Below, one piece after another: positions 23,478 through 30,213 of a stretch of 34,686 bases of DNA; position 1 is the first letter of the stretch, and the number at the start of each line of letters is the position of its first letter. Below the pieces are notes generated by a model that made no database searches, was not told where the DNA came from, and saw only the letters and a list, made by a program, of their open reading frames with translations. Source of the stretch: Sedimentisphaerales bacterium (GTDB taxonomy: Bacteria; Planctomycetota; Phycisphaerae; Sedimentisphaerales; UBA12454); assembly GCA_016930635.1 (NCBI GenBank), contig JAFGGI010000006.1:1-34686 (forward strand). The letters are read 5' to 3'. A program made the position numbers and the translations under genes.

Positions 23478-24436
23478 TGATGGCTCAAAAGGCTGTATTT
23501 CTTGACAGGGATGACACGATCATAGAGGACCCGGGCTATATCAGCAGTCCCGACCAGGTTAAGCTCATACCCGGCGCAGCACAGGCAATATCTGACCTGC
23601 GCAAGCTGGGTTACAAGCTTATAGTTGTATCGAATCAGTCGGGAATAGCTCGCGGAATAATTACTGAACATGCTATCGGCCGGATACATGAAAAACTCAA
23701 AGAGCTCCTGGCCCAGAACAGCGCCTATCTCGACAGGATATATTACTGTCCTTATCATCCTGACGGGGCTGTACGCAAGTTCCGCAGGGAAAGCGACCTG
23801 CGAAAGCCCAAACCGGGAATGCTGCTTAATGCAGCTAAGGAAATGGATATAGATTTGAAAGATTCCTGGATGATAGGCAATGCCTACAGGGATATCGCTG
23901 CCGGCAAAAGCGCAGGATGCCGTACGATTCTTATAAAGTCGCATACCTATATGCCTTTTCAGCAGTTCGACGACCCTGATGCTGATTTCGAAGTGGTAAA
24001 TCTTAAAGAAGCTGTCAATGTTGTTAAGAGGGAACTTATGCCGAAACAAACAGACCAAACGCCGGCCCAACAGGACGAATCTCAGGTTGAACCTGAGTCT
24101 GTTGTGCAGGCAGAAAAAAGTAAAACCGATGATACTATCGAGGAAAAAATACAGGAGCCTGTTTCTGATACTTCAGGCCAAAAGACCCAGCAGCTGCTCG
24201 AGGACATTAAGCTTCTGCTCCAGGCCAAAAATCGCAAGGAGTTATACAGTGACTTTTCTGCTTTTAAACTTTTTGCCGGTATCCTGCAGGTTGTGGTTCT
24301 GTTTTGTATTGTCATAGCTTTGTGGTACAAGATGGCGCCGACAGATCATGACAGTGCCGCATTTACCGCTTTGGGCTTTGCGATAGTTTTACAGCTTATG
24401 ACGCTGACGCTTTATATAATGCACAACGACAAATAA
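23474..24436 (+). CDS. gmhB: Heptose 1,7-bisphosphate phosphatase (GmhB) with C-terminal membrane anchor
   Basis: Residues 1 to about 185 are a HAD phosphatase: AVFLDRDDTI (D11, D13), IVVSNQSGIARG, a zinc-loop segment CPYHPDG, KPKPGMLLNA and MIGNAYRDIAAGKSAG. This is the third ADP-heptose enzyme, removing the 7-phosphate. Beyond the usual end there is a Gln/Glu/Pro-rich linker (about 195-240), a short amphipathic helix and two membrane spans (LFAGILQVVVLFCIVIALWY; AAFTALGFAIVLQLMTLTLY). Standard GmhB is soluble and under 200 residues, so the anchor is unusual. The start overlaps gmhA; three ATGs are in tandem. Confidence 0.9.
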   Translation: MMMAQKAVFLDRDDTIIEDPGYISSPDQVKLIPGAAQAISDLRKLGYKLIVVSNQSGIARGIITEHAIGRIHEKLKELLAQNSAYLDRIYYCPYHPDGAVRKFRRESDLRKPKPGMLLNAAKEMDIDLKDSWMIGNAYRDIAAGKSAGCRTILIKSHTYMPFQQFDDPDADFEVVNLKEAVNVVKRELMPKQTDQTPAQQDESQVEPESVVQAEKSKTDDTIEEKIQEPVSDTSGQKTQQLLEDIKLLLQAKNRKELYSDFSAFKLFAGILQVVVLFCIVIALWYKMAPTDHDSAAFTALGFAIVLQLMTLTLYIMHNDK

Positions 24437-24450
24437 CGGGGCAGGCACGG

Positions 24451-26307
24451 ATGGGCTGTCGAAATATATTAGTCTGGCTGCCTTCACCTATGGGTGATGC
24501 CATAATGGCAACCCCGGCCTTAGCTGCTGTCAGAAGTCTTTTTGCCGGCGACAAAATCTCCTTTTGTTCGAACATAACCGTTGCACAGGTACTCTCAGGC
24601 TGCGCGTTCACGGATGAATGGATAATCCTTGAGAGCCATAACCCGGTTGTAATTTCCGCTCAGTTAAAAAAATATAATTTCGACACTGTAATACTTTTGA
24701 AAAATTCCTTTGCCTCAGCTCTTGCAGTGTTCCTGGCAGGTATCGAGACCCGCGCAGGCTATGCAAGAGAAGGGCGGGGAATGTTCCTGAATAAAAAGCT
24801 TTCTCCTGAGAGAACATATCTGTTGAAATACAAACCGCTGTCCGCGGTGGATTATTATCTTGCCCTGGCCAGAAGGCTCGGCGCAGATACTAAAAAGAGA
24901 AAGATGTCTCTTGAGATAGAGGAAGATGATAAAAAGGCAGTTCTTAAAAATTTCGGCTCACATCTTCTCAATCATAATCCTGTTGTCATACTTGTTCCAG
25001 GCGGAGCCTTTGGGCCGAGTAAACTCTGGCCCTGGGAAAGATTTGCAGAGGTTGCAGATTTTCTTGCTGAGAAATTTTCAGCCAATGTCTTTGTCTCTGT
25101 AAGTCCTGACGAAAAGGAAGAGGCAATAGCAAATCAGATATGTTTTGAGGCGGATCATCCTTTAGTGAATCTGGCCCAGAATCCTGTTACGCTCGGCCAG
25201 CTAAAGGCGCTGTTTTCTTTTGCAGACCTTGTCATAACAAATGATACAGGCCCGCGTCATATAGCAGTTGCACTGGGCAAAAAGGTCATAACACTTTTCG
25301 GCCCCAACAATCCTGCCTGGACAGCCAATGATTATAACGATGAGATAAAGATAGTTGCAGATGTTCCATGCTCGCCCTGTGATGAGCCGGTGTGCAAAAA
25401 AGATAAACATCTCTGTATGGAATCGATAACCGCTCAGACTGTCTGCAGAACCGCCGAAAAAGCAATGACAACTGAAACAGTCGAGGATGGATTTGTGGAA
25501 ATTGCTTCTAATTTCTATATCCGCAGCAGCTTTGTCGATTGTTTTACAGAATTAGGCCTTGAAAGTATGGATGATGTCTTTGCTTTTGACGCAGGAGATG
25601 ACCTGGCCAAAGATAATCTGGCCGGCTTTCGCAGGAGAATAAGATTCCAGACAAATAATCCAAAGGCTGTGCTGTTTTTGAAACGCTATCAAGACGTCCC
25701 GAAGCTGATGCAGGTTAAGAACTGGCTCGCCCGCAGGCAGAAGATCTCAACAATGGCCTGTGACCTCGAACCTGCCCAGATGCTGCAAAAGCTCGGCATA
25801 GATACGCCACGCACGATCGCTTTTGGTGAAGAATGGGGCGATAATTTTGAGAACCGCAGCTTTATTATTACAGAAAATATCCCTGATGCAGCAAGCCTTG
25901 AGCAGAAGGTTCCGGACTATTTCTTTAATCATAGAAAAATATTTATTGAAAGACTTGCCGCATTTATCAGGAAGTTCCACGAAACAGGATATCGTCATCG
26001 CGACCTGTATCTTTGCCATATATTCTGCAACCTGCAGTGCCAGTTTACGCTTATCGACCTCAACAGGGTATTCAAACCTGTGATTTTCTCACGGCGGTAT
26101 CAGGTAAAGGACCTGGCCCAGCTTTACTACTCATCGCCGGGCAGTATTTTTACGCAGGCTGACAGATTACGGTTTTTCCTGGCATATCTGCAAAAGGATA
26201 AGCTCTCAGCAAAAGATAAAACTTTAATCGGAAAAATTAAATCAAAGGCTCACAGAATAGCCGGACATGATAAAAAGCACGGCAGAACAGCGCCGTTTGA
26301 AAACTAA
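24451..26307 (+). CDS. Heptosyltransferase (GT9) fused to a WaaP/Kdo-type LPS kinase domain
   Basis: Residues 1 to about 345 are a GT9 heptosyltransferase: ILVWLPSPMGDAIMATPALA, ILVPGGAFGPSKLWPWERFA and NDTGPRHIAVALGKKVITLF. After a short linker, residues about 365-600 form a protein-kinase-like fold of the LPS kinase family: VLFLKRYQ with the ATP-binding Lys, catalytic HRDLYLCHIF and metal-site LIDLNRVFK. In other bacteria these are separate proteins that add a heptose and phosphorylate it. Here one 618-residue chain would do both; that is inferred from the domains. The next gene starts within its stop codon. Confidence 0.9.
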   Translation: MGCRNILVWLPSPMGDAIMATPALAAVRSLFAGDKISFCSNITVAQVLSGCAFTDEWIILESHNPVVISAQLKKYNFDTVILLKNSFASALAVFLAGIETRAGYAREGRGMFLNKKLSPERTYLLKYKPLSAVDYYLALARRLGADTKKRKMSLEIEEDDKKAVLKNFGSHLLNHNPVVILVPGGAFGPSKLWPWERFAEVADFLAEKFSANVFVSVSPDEKEEAIANQICFEADHPLVNLAQNPVTLGQLKALFSFADLVITNDTGPRHIAVALGKKVITLFGPNNPAWTANDYNDEIKIVADVPCSPCDEPVCKKDKHLCMESITAQTVCRTAEKAMTTETVEDGFVEIASNFYIRSSFVDCFTELGLESMDDVFAFDAGDDLAKDNLAGFRRRIRFQTNNPKAVLFLKRYQDVPKLMQVKNWLARRQKISTMACDLEPAQMLQKLGIDTPRTIAFGEEWGDNFENRSFIITENIPDAASLEQKVPDYFFNHRKIFIERLAAFIRKFHETGYRHRDLYLCHIFCNLQCQFTLIDLNRVFKPVIFSRRYQVKDLAQLYYSSPGSIFTQADRLRFFLAYLQKDKLSAKDKTLIGKIKSKAHRIAGHDKKHGRTAPFEN

Positions 26308-27527
26308 TGAAACTTGCAATAATAACAGAACGTGCCAATATAACATTAGGCGGAGCAGAAAGAAGCGTTTTCGAGCTTACCGCAAGGATGGCTCTGTTGG
26401 GAGTAGATGTAAAGATTCTTGCCGCAACAGGTACAGCAAAGTCCCGCAGGGTCCAGGTCCTCTGCAGTAATACGAAAAGACGGGTTTCTTTAAATACTTT
26501 TCAAAAAGCTCTGTCCGACCACTTGGCTCAGAATCACTATGACATCGTTCACAGCACACTGCCATTTGAATTTGCCGATGTCTATCAGCCAAGAGGAGGC
26601 AGCTATCCAGAAGCCGCCATACGCAACGCCGCAAGTTACTCCACAGCGATATTGAGGGTTTTCAAACTCCTGACAAGTTTCGCCAATGCCAGACGGGCAG
26701 CGCTTGCACAGGCAGAGAGAAAACTCTGTAGAATTGTCCGCAAAGACCCATCGCCGAAAACACCCATCGTAGCTGCCCTTAGCCAATATGTCAGGCTGCA
26801 GTTTAAAAAGCATTACAACCTGCCTGACGAAAAAATATATCTCTGCCCCAACGGCATACGTCTGCTCAACCCTCAGCAAGCGATCAAAATCGACCGCCTC
26901 CGCGCACAGATAATGTCTAAACTCGATATCAAACAGGCTGATGAACCTGTATTTTTTCTTTTCGCCGCTCACAACTTCAGACTCAAAGGTCTTGCAAGTC
27001 TCATAAAGGCACTTGCAATTGTCTCCAGAAGAACCGCTCAAAGGCCTGCCTATCTTATCGTCGCAGGCAGGGACACGGGACGTAAATACCGCGTACTTGC
27101 CAGACGCCTCAAGGTCAGGGACAGGATAATCTTCTTCGGCCCTGCAGGCAGTATAAGTAATTTACTCGCCGTAAGCGACGTTGCGGTTCTGCCCACATAT
27201 TATGACCCGTCAAGCAGGTTCATACTCGAGGCCCTCGGCGCAGGAAAACCTGTAATTACGACAAAATATAACGGCGCAACCGATTTATTTACTCCCGACA
27301 GGCACGGCAAAACCTTCGAATCGCCTGACGATATAGATTCTCTTGCTGAATCGATGAGATATTTTTGCAATACTGAACATATTATTGCCGCCAAACAGGC
27401 CATCGAGCAGGACGATATAAGATCAAAAGTTTCAATCGAAGCACATTGTAAAAGACTGTTGATGCTTTATAATAAGATAAATAAGGAAAAACTCGAAATT
27501 CGAAATACGAAACTCGAAACAAATTAG
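26307..27527 (+). CDS. GT4 glycosyltransferase, LPS core type
   Basis: The 406-residue protein is a GT-B family 4 glycosyltransferase. It has the N-terminal GGAERSVFELTARMALLG acceptor domain and a C-terminal donor-binding domain, with FLFAAHNFRLKGLASLIKAL, LIVAGRDTGRKYRVLA and the EX7E-like region PTYYDPSSRFILEALGAGKP. The resemblance is to WaaG-type core glucosyltransferases. It starts on the last base of the upstream stop (TAATG), so translation is coupled. The last dozen residues (KLEIRNTKLETN) are encoded by the CGAAATTCG repeat array that starts inside the gene. Confidence 0.9.
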   Translation: MKLAIITERANITLGGAERSVFELTARMALLGVDVKILAATGTAKSRRVQVLCSNTKRRVSLNTFQKALSDHLAQNHYDIVHSTLPFEFADVYQPRGGSYPEAAIRNAASYSTAILRVFKLLTSFANARRAALAQAERKLCRIVRKDPSPKTPIVAALSQYVRLQFKKHYNLPDEKIYLCPNGIRLLNPQQAIKIDRLRAQIMSKLDIKQADEPVFFLFAAHNFRLKGLASLIKALAIVSRRTAQRPAYLIVAGRDTGRKYRVLARRLKVRDRIIFFGPAGSISNLLAVSDVAVLPTYYDPSSRFILEALGAGKPVITTKYNGATDLFTPDRHGKTFESPDDIDSLAESMRYFCNTEHIIAAKQAIEQDDIRSKVSIEAHCKRLLMLYNKINKEKLEIRNTKLETN

Positions 27528-27630
27528 AATTCTCAAATGTTAAAATTTTCAAAACAGGTGTTTGGGACATTTAAATTTTGATAATTTGATATTGTTTCGA
27601 AATTAGATATTCGGATTTCGGATTTAACTG
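27488..27630. repeat. CGAAATTCG-word degenerate palindrome
   Basis: The left part repeats CTCGAAATTCGAAATACGAA words; the right part carries the complement (TTTCGAAATTAGATATTCGG, ATTTCGGATTT). The middle is AT-rich (CTCAAATG...CATTTAAATTTTG). It spans the 3' end of the GT4 gene and most of the gap to plsY. Confidence 0.75.
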
Positions 27631-27650
27631 TTACTTTAATTGATAGAATC

Positions 27651-28301
27651 ATGAAAACAATATCTTTGATTGTTATTTCTTATTTGATCGGCTCAATCTC
27701 CTTTGCCAGGCTGATAGCAAAAATGCACGGCAAGGACCTTCGCCAGATAGGCTCAGGCAACCTCGGCGCAACAAACCTGGCAAGGGCCTGCGGCAAAAAA
27801 TGGGCATACCTCTGCTTCGCTCTGGATGTCCTTAAAGGTTTTGTACCGTCTATTTCAGCAAAGTTTATTTTAGTTACTGATTCTGTCAGCCCTGCGATAC
27901 TGGCGCTATGGCTCGCTGTCGGCGCAGCCGCTATCCTGGGCCACATCTTTCCTTTCTATCTGAAATTCAAAGGCGGCAAAGGTGTCGCCACCAGCTTCGG
28001 CGTAGTGCTCGGCATCTGGCCTTATTATGCAGTCCCCGGCCTCATCTGTTTTGTCCTGTGGATTATAATAGTTCTTACCTGGCACTACATTTCGCTCGCC
28101 TCAGTCATAGCCGCAGGCCTTTTCCCGGTTGTGATGATTATTCTGACGTTTGTTTTACAGGACTGGCAATTTGCAACCCTCTGGCCCCTGTTCTTAGCAG
28201 CGGCAATCTTATCTTCACTGGTAATATTCCTGCACAGGGCCAACATCAAAAGACTCCTCGCCGGCACTGAAAACAAAGTCCTCCAACAAAAAGAGGCCTG
28301 A
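27651..28301 (+). CDS. plsY: Glycerol-3-phosphate acyltransferase PlsY
   Basis: The 216-residue, multi-spanning protein has the PlsY loops IGSGNLGATNLAR (near residue 37) and FKGGKGVATSFG (near residue 107), plus GHIFPFYLKF. It moves an acyl group from acyl-phosphate to glycerol 3-phosphate, the first step of phospholipid synthesis. Length is typical. The ribosome site before the ATG is weak. It follows the LPS block but is separated from it by a repeat array. Confidence 0.95.
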   Translation: MKTISLIVISYLIGSISFARLIAKMHGKDLRQIGSGNLGATNLARACGKKWAYLCFALDVLKGFVPSISAKFILVTDSVSPAILALWLAVGAAAILGHIFPFYLKFKGGKGVATSFGVVLGIWPYYAVPGLICFVLWIIIVLTWHYISLASVIAAGLFPVVMIILTFVLQDWQFATLWPLFLAAAILSSLVIFLHRANIKRLLAGTENKVLQQKEA

Positions 28302-28319
28302 CACCTTTTTTATTTTTCA

Positions 28320-28349
28320 TTGACAAATAGGCCATTTCCAGCTTATAAT
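28320..28349 (+). promoter_or_regulatory. Consensus sigma-70-type promoter for the exported protein gene
   Basis: TTGACA (28320-28325) and TATAAT (28344-28349), both exact consensus hexamers, are separated by 18 bp. The start codon lies about 55 nt downstream. Confidence 0.75.
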
Positions 28350-28403
28350 AGTACCCAGAACAACAAGTTCGATGTGAGAGATAAGTTTGTAGGAGGAATA
28401 GCC

Positions 28404-29234
28404 ATGTCTAAAAAATGTATCTTATTTTTTACGGCGATTATTTTAAGTTTCTGCTTTACGAACCAGGCAAAGGCACTGCCGCGTTATATCCACGTAACTG
28501 TTGAACCCAACGGCCAGGATTTACAGGCGTATGTTTTCGGGCAGTTTATGTTTTCGGGAGGAGTTTTTTTCATCAATCCTGACAATTACACCAGATTTCC
28601 CGTACCGCCTGATGCAAATAACATTAAAGTGGAAGAATTAAACTTGATTGACTGGATATGGAGCACAGAAACCTACCAGACGCTCTATCTGCCCGAACAG
28701 TCCAACTGGCCTATGATTCAGTGGGACCTTCACTATTTCGAAAGCACATATCCATTTACTCTTACATACCGTATCGAGTATGACCACACACTTATAAAAA
28801 GGGATGATGAGTATATCTTCTTCTATGCCGATGAAAGTCTGGAATTACTCCCCTATGATCCTAACACCTATCCTAACGGCCTGTATTCTGCCGAGTCTGA
28901 TTCAAATTTGTCCTGTGTAATCAATTTCCCGCAGGGCTATTATATTGAAGGAGTATGGTCAAGAGATATTCCGCTGCAATATCAGGTAAATGGTAATCAA
29001 TTAACGTTTTCGGTAAATTACCCCCAGGCCGACAGACTTTCTGTCTCCATGAAGCTGATTTGTGCATACCTCCTTGCAGGTGATTTGAATGATGACTGTA
29101 CAGTAAATGGTTACGATTTTGTGATAATGGCCGAAGCCTGGATTTCAGATTTCACCGACCTTAAAGATATAGCTGATAACTGGCTCATAGACTGTGACGT
29201 AACCCCCTCCGACCCAGCCTGTGTGCCAAAATAA
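28404..29234 (+). CDS. Exported protein with C-terminal dockerin-like module
   Basis: I start at the ATG at 28404, with AGGAGG at 28391-28396 and 7 nt of spacing. This gives a 276-residue protein whose first residues are a clean signal peptide (CILFFTAIILSFCFTNQAKA). The middle (about 190 residues) is probably beta-rich with many Tyr and Pro, and I recognise no family. The end carries GDLNDDCTVNGYDFVIMAEA followed by a second degenerate half (DFTDLKDIADNWLIDCD), like the dockerin/EF-hand-type calcium repeats common at the C-termini of Phycisphaerae secreted proteins. It is probably surface-attached; the function is unknown. Confidence 0.85.
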   Translation: MSKKCILFFTAIILSFCFTNQAKALPRYIHVTVEPNGQDLQAYVFGQFMFSGGVFFINPDNYTRFPVPPDANNIKVEELNLIDWIWSTETYQTLYLPEQSNWPMIQWDLHYFESTYPFTLTYRIEYDHTLIKRDDEYIFFYADESLELLPYDPNTYPNGLYSAESDSNLSCVINFPQGYYIEGVWSRDIPLQYQVNGNQLTFSVNYPQADRLSVSMKLICAYLLAGDLNDDCTVNGYDFVIMAEAWISDFTDLKDIADNWLIDCDVTPSDPACVPK

Positions 29235-29261
29235 GGCCTATTAAATGCCCAAAATTTCCGC

Positions 29262-29289
29262 TTGCATAGGAAATTTGACCGATTATAAT
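29262..29289 (+). promoter_or_regulatory. Promoter of tRNA-Gly
   Basis: TTGCAT (29262-29267) and the exact -10 TATAAT (29284-29289) are 16 bp apart; the tRNA begins 10 nt later. The position is ideal for a stable-RNA promoter. Confidence 0.65.
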
Positions 29290-29299
29290 TAGTATATTC

Positions 29300-29370
29300 G
29301 CGGGTGTAGCTCAGTGGTAGAGCGTCACGTTGCCAACGTGAATGTCGTGAGTTCAAGTCTCATCACCCGC
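29300..29370 (+). tRNA. tRNA-Gly (anticodon GCC)
   Basis: A full 71-nt cloverleaf can be drawn. The acceptor GCGGGTG pairs with CACCCGC, the D stem GCTC with GAGC, and the anticodon stem TCACG with CGTGA around TTGCCAA (anticodon GCC). The T arm has GTGAG, loop TTCAAGT, CTCAT. No CCA is encoded. A weak CAGGCC/GGCCTG hairpin follows at about 29375-29398. Confidence 0.97.
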
Positions 29371-29429
29371 TTTCTCAGGCCGGTAATAAACGATTTGGCC
29401 TGAAATAAAGATGTAAAAAATGGTTATCC

Positions 29430-29475
29430 GCCGACCTGCCATCCGTAGCTTTGGCGAAGGATGGAAGGCGGATTC
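29430..29475. repeat. Interrupted palindrome CCGCC-CCATCC / GGATGG-GGCGG
   Basis: CCATCC pairs with GGATGG around GTAGCTTTGGCGAA, and the outer CCGCC pairs with GGCGG. The GTAGCTTTGGCGAAGGATGG wording belongs to a hairpin family I associate with many uncultured bacterial genomes (recollection, not a search). Confidence 0.55.
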
Positions 29476-29515
29476 ATCAATTTTGCATTTTAAATTTTAA
29501 TTTTTGAATTGAAAA

Positions 29516-29630
29516 TAATATCAGTGAGGTACCGGCTAAATTTAGTCTGGCGCTGGTCGCTGATATGTCGAAGGCCATCGACGGCCAGGCTGTTAAAAGC
29601 TTCAGGACATATCCGACCTGAGGCTTTTTC
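29516..29630 (+). ncRNA. Candidate structured small RNA ending in an intrinsic terminator
   Basis: A 9-bp arm ATATCAGTG (29518-29526) pairs with CGCTGATAT (29558-29566) and encloses a hairpin, CCGGCTA with TAG-t-CTGG (29532-29550). A second hairpin GGCC-atcgac-GGCC lies at 29573-29586. Next is a 12-bp terminator stem with a T-run (29595-29629). Three ordered helices plus a terminator in a gene-free gap are what a small RNA or leader would look like. I see no matching known family and no clean promoter; it could instead be the leader of the four-helix-bundle gene. Confidence 0.4.
29595..29629 (+). terminator. Strong intrinsic terminator
   Basis: AAAAGCTTCAGG (29595-29606) pairs with CCTGAGGCTTTT (29617-29628), 12 bp with one G-T pair and a 10-nt loop, ending in five T. 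The A-run on the other side could also end minus-strand transcripts. Confidence 0.75.
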
Positions 29631-29688
29631 GTTGGATGAAGTTAGGTGGTTACGAAACTTGTTACGGTTGCGTTTATCGTAGAGCGTT

Positions 29689-30162
29689 ATGGAAAACAAA
29701 AAACCTATTAGAAGTTTTCATGATTTAGAGGTTTATCAGACTGCCTATCAGGCTATGCTTGAAGTGTTTGAGTATCTTTTGCCAAAACTGCCGGTCGAAG
29801 AAAAATATGATTTGACTGCCCAGCTTAGACGTTCAACTAAGGCCATCCCTCGTTTAATAGCCGAGGGCCATTCTAAAAGACATCAAAAAAAAGGATTTCA
29901 GAGATATCTTGACGATACGATGGCAGAGTCCAATGAGACAATAGTTTCTTTGACTCAGGCCAAAGATTTATATCCTTCAATGGTTGATGTAGATAGATGT
30001 GAGAGACTAATAGATACTTATGATAAAATCAGCAGGCAATGCTATAATTTGGCCCTCGCTTGGGGAAAGTTTACTCAGCGTGGCCGCTTACCGATAACCG
30101 ATAACGAGTTACCTAACCGCCAAACGAAACGAGCATCGCAACCGATAAACGATAACTTATAA
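29689..30162 (+). CDS. Four-helix-bundle protein (23S rRNA intervening-sequence / S23 family), repeat-extended
   Basis: Residues 1 to about 133 match the four-helix-bundle family of 23S rRNA intervening-sequence proteins, related to the Avd accessory protein of diversity-generating retroelements: FHDLEVYQTAYQAMLEVFEY, LTAQLRRSTKAIPRLIAEGH and FQRYLDDTMAESNETIVSLT. The usual length is about 115-130. The last 24 residues (PITDNELPN...PINDNL) are translated from the GATAACCGATAAC repeat array that runs into the gene, so the natural stop seems to have been displaced. No rRNA or reverse transcriptase is near. The ribosome site is poor, and inverted repeat words lie upstream. Confidence 0.85.
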   Translation: MENKKPIRSFHDLEVYQTAYQAMLEVFEYLLPKLPVEEKYDLTAQLRRSTKAIPRLIAEGHSKRHQKKGFQRYLDDTMAESNETIVSLTQAKDLYPSMVDVDRCERLIDTYDKISRQCYNLALAWGKFTQRGRLPITDNELPNRQTKRASQPINDNL

Positions 30163-30195
30163 CCGATAACTGATAACGGATAACCGATAACTGAC
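30090..30195. repeat. B-family word array, copy 6, overlapping a gene's 3' end
   Basis: Repeats of CCGATAACCGATAACG, ACCGATAAACGATAACTTAT and ACCGATAACTGATAACGG. It covers the last 24 codons of the four-helix-bundle gene and ends 19 nt before the trigger-factor start. Bases 30130-30152 recur exactly, inverted, at 34594-34616. Confidence 0.75.
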
Positions 30196-30213
30196 AAAAT
30201 AAAGGAGTTAACA

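Larger units (their letters stand above)
29371..29688. other. 318-bp gene-free region holding hairpins and a candidate RNA
   Basis: After the tRNA come a short hairpin (29375-29398), an interrupted palindrome CCGCC/CCATCC...GGATGG/GGCGG (29430-29475), an AT-rich stretch and the structured segment at 29516-29630. A minus-strand frame of 69 codons here has no ribosome site or recognisable motif. Confidence 0.6.

Noticed and set aside
29300-29370. tRNA-Gly as an integration site
   Set aside because: The 3' end of the tRNA is not repeated elsewhere in the window and no integrase is present.
29689-30162. Avd-like part of a diversity-generating retroelement
   Set aside because: The fold family is related, but there is no reverse transcriptase, template repeat or variable repeat in the window.
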